From Pedobacter planticolens (lineage in GTDB: Bacteria; Bacteroidota; Bacteroidia; Sphingobacteriales; Sphingobacteriaceae): DNA of 64,000 nucleotides. Position 1 is the stretch's first letter. Each line of letters begins with the position of its first letter. The position numbers and the translations under genes were made by a program. Below are positions 35,656-47,687 of this stretch, one piece after another. Where the stretch lies: assembly GCF_014172375.1 (NCBI RefSeq), contig NZ_WNXD01000001.1, positions 1,736,001-1,800,000 on the forward strand. Reading direction: 5' to 3'. Below the pieces are notes generated by a model, which made no database searches, had not been told where the DNA came from, and saw nothing but the letters and a program-made list of their open reading frames with translations.

Positions 35656-36735
35656 ATGAAAACCCCAAGCGTAAGAGTTTTATATATTGACGACGAGGAA
35701 AACAACTTAGAGGCCTTTAAAGCCAGTTTCAGGCGGCAATATGAAATTTACACAGCCATTTCAGCTGCCGACGGTTTAAAGATCCTTCAAAGTGTAAATG
35801 TGCAGGTTGTAATTGCCGACCAGAAAATGCCAAACACCACTGGGGTAGAGTTTTTTAAAAGCATTACAGAAACCTTTCCAGATCCAATACGTATACTTTT
35901 AACAGGTTATACAGATATAGAGGCATTGGCCGATGCCATAAACCATGGACATATTTACCGCTACATTACCAAACCTTGGAACGATCTTGAGTTACACAAT
36001 TCTATAAAAAATGCCTACGATGCCTATAAAGCTAAAATAGATTTACGCAATAAAGTAGCCGAATTAGAGAAAACCAATGATGAACTAAACCGCTTTATTT
36101 ACAGTATTTCTCACGAATTAAGAGCCCCACTAGTTTCGGTAATTGGAATAGTGAGCTTGGTAAAAATGGAAGGCCTATATAATTCTAGCGGCGAATATTG
36201 GAGCCTAATAGAAACCTGCTCTAACAAACTTGACTACTACATTCAGAAAACATTACAATACTATAAGAATAATAAAACGGTAACAGATGAGAGCCCAGTT
36301 GATTTTAAAAAACTAATTTCAGAACTGATAGACGTTTACTCTTATACCGATAAAGACACACGCTTTACAGTTAATGTAGATCAAAAAGTAGACTTTAAAG
36401 GCGATTTATTTAGAATTGAAGTCATATTAGGTAACCTCATATCTAATGCCATTAAATATCAAAAAGCAGCCGAGCTAAACAAAAAGGTTAATATAGATGT
36501 TGAAGTAAGTAAGGAACTAGCGCAAATTAGCATTAGCGATAACGGAATGGGTATTTTAAACGAACACCTAGAGAAAATATTTACGCAGTTCTTTAAAAGT
36601 AAAGTTCATCACGGTAGTGGTTTAGGGTTATTTATTGTAAAAGAAGCGCTAAATAAAATAGAGGGGCGCATATCAGTAAGTTCAGATCTTAATCACGGTA
36701 CCACTTTTAAAATAACAATACCCAATGCAAAGTGA
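35656..36735 (+). CDS. Receiver-histidine kinase hybrid
   Basis: The receiver domain is residues 1-125 (Asp55 phosphoacceptor in IADQKMP; LTGYTDIEA). A HisKA domain follows (IYSISHELRAPLVSVIG, His153), then HATPase with NAIKYQKA and GSGLGLFIVKEALNKIEG. No membrane segment is visible, so it is a soluble relay kinase taking phosphate on its receiver, from the 7TMR kinase 9 bp upstream or from another partner. Its stop overlaps the start of the next response regulator by 11 bp. Confidence 0.93.
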   Translation: MKTPSVRVLYIDDEENNLEAFKASFRRQYEIYTAISAADGLKILQSVNVQVVIADQKMPNTTGVEFFKSITETFPDPIRILLTGYTDIEALADAINHGHIYRYITKPWNDLELHNSIKNAYDAYKAKIDLRNKVAELEKTNDELNRFIYSISHELRAPLVSVIGIVSLVKMEGLYNSSGEYWSLIETCSNKLDYYIQKTLQYYKNNKTVTDESPVDFKKLISELIDVYSYTDKDTRFTVNVDQKVDFKGDLFRIEVILGNLISNAIKYQKAAELNKKVNIDVEVSKELAQISISDNGMGILNEHLEKIFTQFFKSKVHHGSGLGLFIVKEALNKIEGRISVSSDLNHGTTFKITIPNAK

Positions 36736-37117
36736 TAATAAAAAAGTAATGTTAATTGATGATAATGAGATTGATTTAAAAATCAATGCAAAGCTCATTA
36801 GCATCACTAAATTATTTGAGGAAATTATTATTTGTCAATCAGCAGAAGAAGCATTAGATTATTTGAGCCGAAATATGAATGATGATGATAAACTACCTAA
36901 TTTCATATTATTAGACATTCAAATGCCAGAAATGGATGGCTTTGAATTTTTAGAACAGTACAAAAAATTCTCTACCGCACTTACCGATAAATGCCCTGTG
37001 GCCATGCTATCCTCTACCCTAGACTTTGGCGATACCCAACGAGCTGAAGCAAATCCCTATGTAATAAAGCTGTTAAAAAAACCGCTTTCACCTAAAGAGC
37101 TAGCGGAGTTAATATAA
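36725..37117 (+). CDS. Receiver-only response regulator (output partner)
   Basis: The 130-residue receiver has DDNE at 12-15, phosphoacceptor Asp64 (ILLDIQMPEMDGFEFLEQ), Ser in AMLSSTLD and Lys in LLKKPLSP. It has no output domain. It starts within the previous gene (11-bp overlap), so it is translationally coupled to the receiver-kinase. It may be an intermediate carrier or bind a protein target. Confidence 0.92.
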   Translation: MQSDNKKVMLIDDNEIDLKINAKLISITKLFEEIIICQSAEEALDYLSRNMNDDDKLPNFILLDIQMPEMDGFEFLEQYKKFSTALTDKCPVAMLSSTLDFGDTQRAEANPYVIKLLKKPLSPKELAELI

Positions 37118-37630
37118 TACGATTCGTCATCCTGAGCGTAGTCGAAGGACCTTGTTTTTGTGATCCTGACCTGTGCCGATTTCACATCGGCAGCGTAGCG
37201 AAGGATCTCTCTTATCTTCTACATGTCCGTCATTGCGAGGCACGAAGCAATCTTTCTCACTTAGAACTTTAATCATTTTGCATTTGTAGCCTTATTTTAT
37301 GCACCTTGTCATGCTGAGCGTAGTCGAAGCACCTTATTAAATCAGTAAAGCAAAACCAGCACCTTCATCACTCCCAATAGCCCTGCTTTCCTTTACAATC
37401 TTTTTGTGTCAATGTCTTCCGTCATTTCGAGCGCAGCCGAGAAATCTTTGGCACTGCATTCAGCAACAGATATTCGCAACACAAAAAGTATTTTCACTCC
37501 AATCAGGTTTAAAGAACTCAAAACAGTGCAACAAAACAACACCTGCCAATAGAATATTGTCAGCCTAAGCATAGTCGAAAACACCAACCACCATAAAACT
37601 GTCAGTCTGAGCGTAGTCGAAGACATCCAC
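37118..37630. repeat. Mosaic of REP-like palindromic units
   Basis: No gene is supported. The sequence is a patchwork of the genome's short palindromic units: CGTCATCCTGAGCGTAGTCG near 37127, GTCATTGCGAGGCACGAAGC near 37229, GTCATGCTGAGCGTAGTCG near 37307, GTCATTTCGAGCGCAGCCG near 37422, and two diverged copies near 37558 and 37600. Each unit ends in words such as TCGAAG. These look like separate insertions in succession after the response-regulator operon. Confidence 0.75.
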
Positions 37631-37939
37631 AAAAAGAACTAAGCCATCATAAAAAAGAACTGAGCCATCCGCAAAAAGAACTGAGCCATCCACTAAAAGA
37701 ACTAAGCCATCCGCAAAAAGAACTGAGCAATCTACTAAAAGAACTAAGCCTCCAGCAAAAAGAACTGAGCCTCCAGCAAAAAGAACTGAGCCATCCACTA
37801 AAAGAACTAAGCCTCCAGCAAAAAGAACTGAGCCTCCAGCAAAAAGAACTGAGCCATCCACTAAAAGAACTAAGCCTCCAGCAAAAAGAACTGAGCAATC
37901 TACTAAAAGAACTAAGCCTCCAGCAAAAAGAATTATGCG
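37631..37939. repeat. 21-bp tandem repeat array, about 14.7 copies
   Basis: The consensus AAAAAGAACTGAGCCATCCAC (21 bp) repeats 14 times from 37631, with a partial copy from 37925. Variation is confined to a few columns (TGAGCC/TAAGCC, CATCCAC/CTCCAGC/AATCTAC, first base A/T). Units 6-8 and 9-11 form a 63-bp higher-order repeat. Because 21 is a multiple of three, the minus strand is open in several frames with heptad peptides such as SVLFAGG. None of these has a credible start or 5' context, so no gene is called. Confidence 0.9.
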
Positions 37940-38133
37940 TTGTGGATTTTGCGGATTTGAAATCCGCTATTATCAAATAGTTCGAGATGCGCTGCGCTAA
38001 CATCTCGAACAGCTTACGTTATTTACCTCGTTATCATTACGAGGTACAAAGCAATAACGGCAATACTAAAACCAACAAAAAAACCGTGACCTGTATACAA
38101 CAGATCACGGTTTCAACTAAATAAATAACAGCC
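37940..38133. other. End of the gene-less region, with terminator of the OmpA gene
   Basis: Two short palindromes lie here: CGGATTTGAAATCCG (about 37950-37964) and TTCGAGATG ... CATCTCGAA (about 37981-38009). Then comes the minus-strand terminator described separately. No gene is supported. Confidence 0.5.
38077..38114 (-). terminator. Terminator of the OmpA-family gene
   Basis: On the minus strand AAACCGTGATCTGT pairs with ACAGGTCACGGTTT around a short loop, followed by a run of seven T. It lies about 20 bp after the stop codon at 38134. Confidence 0.9.
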
Positions 38134-38997
38134 TTACGGTTTAGTCTCAGCAGGTGCTTTACCAATTAACTCCATAAATTGATCTAACTTAGGGGTAATA
38201 ATAATCTGTGTACGTCTGTTTTTGCTTTTACCAAGATCGCTATCATTACCAGCAACCGGATTATACTCTCCCCTGCCGCCAGCAGTTAAACGTTTAGGAT
38301 CTACTCCATAAGTATTTTGTAAAGATTGAACTACTGATGAAGCTCTCAACGCACTTAAATCCCAGTTGTTTCTAATGTTTACTTTAGAGATTGGCACATT
38401 ATCGGTATTACCCTCAATTAACACATCGTAACCTTTATAATCGGTTATAATTTTAGCAATTTTACTCAATGTTGCTCCAGCTTTATCTGAGATTTCATAA
38501 CTACCAGATTTATACAACATATTATCTGAAAGAGAGATGTATACTACACCTTTAAGCACTTTCACATCTACATCGCTCATTTCTTCCCTGCTCAACGATC
38601 TGGTTAAATTGTTGGTTAAAACCACATTTAACGAATCGCTTTTGTTCTTGGCATTTACCAATTGTTGTATGTATTTGTTGGAACTGTTTATCTCATCAAC
38701 CAATTTAGAAATGTTAACATTACCCTGACTGGTAGAGTTTAAACATTTATTTAATGCAGCTTGCAGTGCTGCAGCATTAGATTTTTCGGCTGCTATTTGT
38801 TCTTCTAAACTCTTAATTCTAATTTTTGAGCCAGATACTTCGCTTTCGCTAGCCTGTAACTTCTGATTAAGTTCTACATTACTTTGTTGCAGTTTAGTAT
38901 TATTGGATTGCAATTCGGCAAACTTCTTATTACTAACGCAACCTGCACCTAGCGTGACTATAAAAAGTGCCGCTGGTACTATTATTGAAAATTTCAT
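38134..38997 (-). CDS. OmpA-family peptidoglycan-binding lipoprotein
   Basis: The N-terminal sequence MKFSIIVPAALFIVTLGAGC ends in a lipobox (LGAGC), so the protein is a lipoprotein. Residues about 25-115 form a coiled coil (NNTKLQQSNVELNQKLQASE). The C-terminal OmpA domain (about 150-280) carries DVLIEGNTDNVPI, NWDLSALRASSVVQSLQN and GKSKNRRTQIIITP. The family tethers the outer membrane to peptidoglycan. It is monocistronic, with its own terminator. Confidence 0.92.
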   Translation of the reverse strand: MKFSIIVPAALFIVTLGAGCVSNKKFAELQSNNTKLQQSNVELNQKLQASESEVSGSKIRIKSLEEQIAAEKSNAAALQAALNKCLNSTSQGNVNISKLVDEINSSNKYIQQLVNAKNKSDSLNVVLTNNLTRSLSREEMSDVDVKVLKGVVYISLSDNMLYKSGSYEISDKAGATLSKIAKIITDYKGYDVLIEGNTDNVPISKVNIRNNWDLSALRASSVVQSLQNTYGVDPKRLTAGGRGEYNPVAGNDSDLGKSKNRRTQIIITPKLDQFMELIGKAPAETKP

Positions 38998-39101
38998 AAT
39001 TATATACTTTTAGGTAAAAGATTACCTAATTAACAAAGTAGCACTCCGTAAAGTTTTAATTTCAATAATAATGCGTAAAATGATGATGAACTATTTAAAA
39101 C

Positions 39102-39138
39102 AAAAAGCGCTCTGCAAGTAATTACAGAACGCTTTTTT
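39102..39138 (-). terminator. Terminator of the GH97 gene
   Basis: AAAAGCGTTCTG and CAGAGCGCTTTT form a stem (one mismatch) with a 10-nt loop; the minus strand ends in a T run. It lies 20 bp after the stop at 39158. Confidence 0.8.
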
Positions 39139-39157
39139 TAATGTTATTTATTTCTAA

Positions 39158-41314
<2,157 letters not shown>

Positions 41315-41397
41315 TTAAACTGTAATTGGCTCTAATCTAATGATAATATCTTTTAGCTTCAAAATGGCTTAAAGTATTGTGTTGATACTTAAGGGCA

Positions 41398-41432
41398 TAA
41401 AAAAAGCCTAATCAGTTAAGATTAAGCTTTTT
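41398..41432 (-). terminator. Terminator of the tRNA gene
   Basis: On the minus strand AAGCTTAATC and GATTAGGCTT form a 10-bp stem with one wobble pair and end in a T run, immediately downstream of the tRNA 3' end. Confidence 0.85.
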
Positions 41433-41438
41433 AAATTG

Positions 41439-41512
41439 TGGGCCCACCTGGGCTCGAACCAGGGACCAAAAGATTATGAGTCTTCTACTCTAACCAACTG
41501 AGCTATAGGCCC
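41439..41512 (-). tRNA. tRNA with anticodon CAU (Met elongator or Ile2)
   Basis: All arms fold. The acceptor GGGCCTA pairs with TGGGCCC with discriminator A. The D arm contains AGTTGGTTA, the anticodon stem GAAGA/TCTTT has loop CTCATAA (anticodon CAU), and the T arm CCTGG/CCAGG has loop TTCGAGC. CCA is not encoded. A CAU anticodon fits elongator tRNA-Met or the lysidine-modified tRNA-Ile2. The pattern around the variable loop recalls Ile2, but this is undecided. The sequence does not look like an initiator. Confidence 0.93.
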
Positions 41513-41578
41513 CGAAAACCGATTAGGTTTTGCGAGTGCAATGTTACATATTTGCATCGAATTTTGGAAACCCTTTTT

Positions 41579-42214
41579 ATGGAAAAAATAAAAAATATTA
41601 TTTTCGACTACGGTAATGTTATTTTCGAGATTAACTTTAAACGTACTCAAGCTGCTCTATTACAATTAGGTATCGCCAATGTGGAAGAGTTTTTTGCCCA
41701 TAAAAAACATAATCCAATATTTGATAATTTTGAGACCGCAGCTATTACTCCGGCAGAGTTTAGAGCAGAAATAAGAGCTGCAGCCAACAATACGAACCTT
41801 ACTGATGCACAAATTGATGAAGCTTGGAATAGTTTATTAATTGGTGTTTCGGGCAATAATCATGAAGTTTTGTTAGACGTTAAAAAGAAGTACCGCACTT
41901 TTTTATTGAGTAACAACAACGAAATTCACTACGATTGGATTATCAATTACATAAAAAAAGAGTTTGGGATAGCTAATTACGATAACCATTTCGAAAAAGC
42001 TTATTTCTCGCAACACATGCGTTTGCGCAAACCCAATGTTAATATATTTGAGCAGGTAATTAAAGAAAACAACTTAAATCCTCAAGAAACGCTTTTTATA
42101 GACGATAGCCCACAACACATAGAGGGCGCAAAAAAAGCTGGTTTACATACTTTGCTAATGGATGTTCATCCAGAAAAGTTGAACGATTTTTTACACCAGC
42201 ATCATATTTTATAA
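41579..42214 (+). CDS. HAD-superfamily hydrolase (subfamily IA)
   Basis: The ATG at 41579 (MEKIKNIIFDYGNVIFEINF) places motif I DYGNV at residues 10-14. The longer reading starts at a TTG. Later motifs are LLSNNNEIHY (motif II Ser/Asn), RLRKPNVNIFEQ (motif III Lys/Arg) and FIDDSPQHIEGA (motif IV DD). At 211 residues it is a C1-capped phosphatase. The substrate is probably a small phosphorylated metabolite. Confidence 0.92.
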   Translation: MEKIKNIIFDYGNVIFEINFKRTQAALLQLGIANVEEFFAHKKHNPIFDNFETAAITPAEFRAEIRAAANNTNLTDAQIDEAWNSLLIGVSGNNHEVLLDVKKKYRTFLLSNNNEIHYDWIINYIKKEFGIANYDNHFEKAYFSQHMRLRKPNVNIFEQVIKENNLNPQETLFIDDSPQHIEGAKKAGLHTLLMDVHPEKLNDFLHQHHIL

Positions 42215-42264
42215 AAGATAAAGCAAGATATTTTCTTAAATTTAATGCTGCAAATAGTCAAGAA

Positions 42265-42582
42265 ATGAGCGAAAAAAGATTTACATCCTTAAAAGAATTC
42301 TACCCTTTCTATTTAACGGAGCATAGAAATTTTACTAGTCGAGTTTTACATTTCATCGGAACTGGGTTACTCATTTTATCCTTATTTACTGGCGTATTAT
42401 TTCACGACTGGCGGTTTATAGTAGCCATTCCTTTTATCGGTTACGGTTTTGCATGGGTTGGTCATTTCTTCTTCGAGAAAAATAAACCAGCTACTTTTCA
42501 ATATCCATTGTATAGTTTAGCAAGTGATTTTATCCTTTTTTGGGATTTATTAAATGCCAAACAACCGTTTAGAGTCAAATAG
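42265..42582 (+). CDS. DUF962/Mpo1-like membrane protein
   Basis: The 105-residue protein carries the family core FTSLKEFYPFYLTEHRNFTS, then VLHFIGTGLLILS, two to three membrane helices and GYGFAWVGHFFFEKNKPATF. The histidines in LHFIG and WVGHFFFEKNKP are the likely metal ligands. In yeast the family member Mpo1 oxidises 2-hydroxy fatty acids in an iron-dependent reaction. The bacterial role is not settled. Confidence 0.9.
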   Translation: MSEKRFTSLKEFYPFYLTEHRNFTSRVLHFIGTGLLILSLFTGVLFHDWRFIVAIPFIGYGFAWVGHFFFEKNKPATFQYPLYSLASDFILFWDLLNAKQPFRVK

Positions 42583-42717
42583 TTTTTACCTATACCGCTA
42601 TAGATAAAAAGCTTTTGCTTTGACAATCCATTCTATATAGATTTGTTTATAACGAGAAATTAATTAACTGTAAATTGAATTTATAGTTGAAATACTTTCG
42701 TTAAATTTACTACTAGC

Positions 42718-42729
42718 TCTTTCGAAAGA
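42718..42729. promoter_or_regulatory. 12-bp palindrome upstream of katG
   Basis: TCTTTCGAAAGA is a perfect palindrome ending 31 bp before the katG start, in the region of its promoter or untranslated leader. A peroxide regulator could bind here. The evidence is only the symmetry and position. Confidence 0.35.
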
Positions 42730-42756
42730 ATTAGTACCGATAAACAAAAAAATTGA

Positions 42757-45033
<2,277 letters not shown>

Positions 45034-45284
45034 TATTAAAATAAGCACTTTGTCAATCTTATACAGATTGACAAAGTTTAAGATTTACTTTTGCCAAATA
45101 CTTCAAACTTTGACAATCTAAAAAAAGATTGTCAAAGTACATACAATATAAAATCCCATGCTAATTCGATTAGCTGGGATTTTTTGCTTTATCTTAATTA
45201 GGTCAATTCTGCATTTATATTTTGAATTATCAATATTCAAAGGCATATTTGCTACATGCATACCCTAAAACAGTTGTTTCTTAA
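45034..45284. other. katG downstream region with twin palindromes
   Basis: No gene is seen. ACTTTGTCAATCT-TATAC-AGATTGACAAAGT (45047-45077) is a perfect 13-bp-arm hairpin; a second one, with arms ACTTTGACAATCT and AGATTGTCAAAGT, spans 45107-45138. The katG terminator follows at 45150-45187. CTTTGACAATC also occurs upstream of katG at about 42617. Confidence 0.7.
45150..45187 (+). terminator. Terminator of katG
   Basis: AAAATCCCA(TG)CTAA and TTAG(C)TGGGATTTT form the stem and a T run follows. It closes the katG unit 117 bp after the stop. Confidence 0.85.
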
Positions 45285-45294
45285 CCTCATTTTC

Positions 45295-45505
45295 GCCTTT
45301 AACAAAAGGCAAGTGCTGGCGTATGCTGTTTTAAATAGCACATTATCGCGAACAAATTACGCGATAGGCTTTACTTTCCAAACTACAAGTAAAGACTTTA
45401 TTAAGTAACCCCGGGTTCTATTCAACCTTCTTTTTTAACTCGGGGAAATAAGTATTACTTATTCATTTCTTTTCCTTTTTAATTCAAAACTGCGGCAAAA
45501 CCGTA
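45295..45505 (+). ncRNA. Candidate structured RNA or 5' leader: six consecutive hairpins
   Basis: Six local hairpins follow one another. GCCTTT/AAAGGC is at 45295-45310, ATGCT/AGCA at 45323-45340, TATCGCG/CGCGATA at 45344-45366 and CTTTACTT/AAGTAAAG at 45369-45394. CCCCGGGTT/AACTCGGGG (one wobble) is at 45409-45445, and TGCGG/CCGTA at 45491-45505. The last ends 28 bp before the GreA/Rnk-like gene, so the region may be its leader or a separate small RNA. I know of no matching family. This is a structural prediction from reading the sequence. Confidence 0.45.
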
Positions 45506-45532
45506 GACTTATTTATTTACCTAATTTTTTAG

Positions 45533-45925
45533 ATGATGAAAAAATCAATCCTACTTTCAAAAAGTGATTTCAAATTTTTAAACGAACATTTTGAAAAAGC
45601 AATCATGAGCGATTACAACAAATCTCGATTGAGAGCTGAAATTAAAGATGCTACTATTTTTAATGACGAAGATTTACCTGCTAATGTTGTTTCGCTACAT
45701 ACCGAAGCCACTATTGTAAGTACAGCCGACCATAAAGAGTTCGTTTTTAAAGTGGTGAAACCCAAAGATGCAGACATTAAAGTTCAGAAAGTATCCATAT
45801 TTGCGCCTATCAGTATTGCGTTATTAGGTTATCAAACCAATGATTTAATTAATTGGGAAATGCCCGATGGAATTAAAGAATTTAAAATATTAAAAGTAAG
45901 ACGACTTACAGCTTCAGAAAGCTAA
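45533..45925 (+). CDS. GreA/GreB-family C-terminal-domain protein (Rnk-like)
   Basis: The 130-residue protein has a short N-terminal helical part (ILLSKSDFKFLNEHFEKAIM) and a C-terminal GreA/GreB FKBP-like domain. The latter shows VVSLHTEATIVSTAD, DIKVQKVSIFAPISIALLGY and KEFKILKVRRL. It lacks the long coiled coil with the acidic tip of true GreA, so it resembles Rnk, which binds the secondary channel of RNA polymerase. The start is ATG-ATG at 45533. It has a long structured upstream region. Confidence 0.88.
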   Translation: MMKKSILLSKSDFKFLNEHFEKAIMSDYNKSRLRAEIKDATIFNDEDLPANVVSLHTEATIVSTADHKEFVFKVVKPKDADIKVQKVSIFAPISIALLGYQTNDLINWEMPDGIKEFKILKVRRLTASES

Positions 45926-46007
45926 ATCAATTGATATTGAATTATGTATAAGCCTGTGTTCACAACTGAAATTATTGATTGAGCGCAGGTTTTATTATTT
46001 TTACAGC

Positions 46008-46130
46008 GTGAAAACCGAGAAATTAGAAAACATCAAAAAATGGAGCAAAAAGCTCGGCTTTTGGGGCTTTCTATTTTTCTTTGTTAAAGGATTAGTTTGG
46101 CTAGCTATTGGGTATTTTGCACTTAAATGA
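46008..46130 (+). CDS. 40-residue small membrane protein
   Basis: A GTG at 46008 opens 40 codons ending at TGA (46128-46130). The product has a charged N-terminal helix (KTEKLENIKKWSKKLGFWG) and one hydrophobic helix (FLFFFVKGLVWLAIGYFAL). This topology is typical of short single-pass proteins. The sequence TATTATTTTTACAGC just upstream resembles a -7 region. It lies between the Rnk-like gene and the convergent proline dehydrogenase gene. I do not recognise a family. Confidence 0.55.
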   Translation: MKTEKLENIKKWSKKLGFWGFLFFFVKGLVWLAIGYFALK

Positions 46131-46200
46131 TAAGTGAACAATGATTAGCTAACATACGATAGGCGCTCAGTCTTTAATCTTTACTCTTTTGTCCTTGTTC

Positions 46201-47385
46201 TTACAACCTTCTCCTAGCTTTCTCTTTACTAATTAAACCCAATTCTCTACCTGTTTGTCCAGCAACCGAAGTATTTTCTTGAGCTCTTCTAAATAAATAA
46301 GGCATTACTGCTTTAATAGGGCCATAAGGCACATATTTAGCTACATTATAACCAGCATCAGATAAATTGAAACTTAAATTATCACTCATACCTAATAACT
46401 GTGCAAAATAGGCATGCGGATGGTTATGTGGAATATTATTTTCATCCATCAACTCTGTTAACAAACGAGAGCTTTCTTCATTATGCGTACCACAAACAAA
46501 TCCAATTTGATCTATATGTTGTACGCAAAACCGTAAACTTTCATCGTAATCTTTATCAGTAGCAGCTTTATCAGGTTGTATTGGCGATGGATAACCCATT
46601 TCTGCTGCACGTTTACGTTCTTTTTCCATATACGCACCACGCACCATTTTCACACCCAAAATAAATCCTGTTTCTTTAGCAATTAGGTAATCCGCTTTTA
46701 AATCAGCCAATTTATCATGGCGATATAGTTGATACGTATTGTAAACAATCAACTTTTCTTTATTGAATTTGGTCATCATTTCCAATGCCAATTCATCAAT
46801 TGTATATTGCACCCAGCTATCTTCCGCATCAATCATTACTGGAACTTGCTTATCAAATGCAGCCTGACAAATTTTTTCACAACGAGCTTTTACTCTTGCA
46901 AATTCTTCAGTTTCTGTAGCTGTTAATGCTTGTTTGGCATCTAATTTCTCCAATAAAGCAAATCGGCCAATGCCAGTAATTTTAAAAACGGTAATCGGCA
47001 CTCTTGGATCTCCATCTGCTCTATTTATCGTTCTAATAATTTCTTCACATGTAAAATCGAAAACTTCTTCCTCATCTTCTCCTTCAACAGAGTAATCTAA
47101 AATAGTTCCAACGTGCCCCAAACTCAACTGTTCAATGGTATGTTCGCATTCGTTGATGGTTTCTCCACCACAAAATTGTTTAAAAATGGTAGCCTTAATT
47201 GCGCCTTTAATCGGAAAACCAATATTCAACAAGAAATTAGTAATCGGCGGACCAACCTGAGTTAAAAAATTACTGCTAATGATTTTAAACAGCCAATAAG
47301 CTTGGTTTAATTCACCGTTGGTTTTGTTGCGAAACGCGATTTCAGTATTGTCAAAATTGATTTTTTTTCTGGGCGATAGTTCCAT
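46201..47385 (-). CDS. Proline dehydrogenase
   Basis: This FAD-dependent enzyme oxidises proline to pyrroline-5-carboxylate at the membrane. The ATG at 47385 (MELSPRKKINFDNTEIAFRN) gives 394 residues; the longer reading begins at a TTG. The TIM-barrel signatures are FKITGIGRFALLEKLD, VPVMIDAEDSWVQ, GVKMVRGAYMEKERKRAAEM and QLLGMSDNLSFNL. It is a stand-alone PRODH, not fused to the P5C dehydrogenase as in PutA. Confidence 0.95.
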   Translation of the reverse strand: MELSPRKKINFDNTEIAFRNKTNGELNQAYWLFKIISSNFLTQVGPPITNFLLNIGFPIKGAIKATIFKQFCGGETINECEHTIEQLSLGHVGTILDYSVEGEDEEEVFDFTCEEIIRTINRADGDPRVPITVFKITGIGRFALLEKLDAKQALTATETEEFARVKARCEKICQAAFDKQVPVMIDAEDSWVQYTIDELALEMMTKFNKEKLIVYNTYQLYRHDKLADLKADYLIAKETGFILGVKMVRGAYMEKERKRAAEMGYPSPIQPDKAATDKDYDESLRFCVQHIDQIGFVCGTHNEESSRLLTELMDENNIPHNHPHAYFAQLLGMSDNLSFNLSDAGYNVAKYVPYGPIKAVMPYLFRRAQENTSVAGQTGRELGLISKEKARRRL

Positions 47386-47413
47386 TTTAATGTTTTGGTT
47401 AGTCAGAAGAGTG

Positions 47414-47421
47414 CAAAAATA
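47414..47421 (-). promoter_or_regulatory. -7 box for the proline dehydrogenase gene
   Basis: On the minus strand TATTTTTG matches TAnnTTTG and lies about 30 bp upstream of the ATG at 47385. It faces the divergent box at 47466. Confidence 0.55.
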
Positions 47422-47465
47422 TAAATTACAACCATTGTTAAGGCAAAACACTTTATAAATAATTG

Positions 47466-47473
47466 TAAATTTG
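47466..47473 (+). promoter_or_regulatory. -7 box for the S4 domain-aroB operon
   Basis: TAAATTTG matches the consensus and lies 7 bp before the ATG of the S4-domain gene, so the transcript would be nearly leaderless. Confidence 0.55.
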
Positions 47474-47480
47474 CACCACA

Positions 47481-47687
47481 ATGATAAAATTCAAACTCGA
47501 AGGCGAATTTATTCCGCTAATTGCACTCTTAAAAGCAACCGCATTGGTACAAAGTGGTGGCGAAGCACAAACCGTTGTAGAAGATGGTTTGGTAAAATAC
47601 AATGGAGCCGTAGATTATAGAAAACGTCTTAAAGTTCGCATTGGCGATAAAATCGATTTTATGGGTAAAATAATTGAAGTAATTTAA
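47481..47687 (+). CDS. Small S4-domain RNA-binding protein
   Basis: The 68-residue protein is almost entirely an S4 domain: LIALLKATALVQSGGEAQTV, VEDGLVKYNGAVDYRKRLKV and RIGDKIDF are the hallmarks. Family members (YaaA/RlbA type) bind structured RNA, probably rRNA or tRNA. Its stop and the aroB start overlap (TAATG), so it is translationally coupled to aroB. Confidence 0.9.
   Translation: MIKFKLEGEFIPLIALLKATALVQSGGEAQTVVEDGLVKYNGAVDYRKRLKVRIGDKIDFMGKIIEVI

Noticed and set aside
37631..37939. CRISPR array
   Set aside because: Units are contiguous without unique spacers, only 21 bp long, and no cas genes lie nearby.
37565..38003. Minus-strand open frames of about 100 codons encoding SVLFAGG-type heptads in the 21-bp array
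   Set aside because: They arise because 21 bp is a multiple of three. The same array is open in several frames, with no start region, and the peptides end in REP-like sequence.
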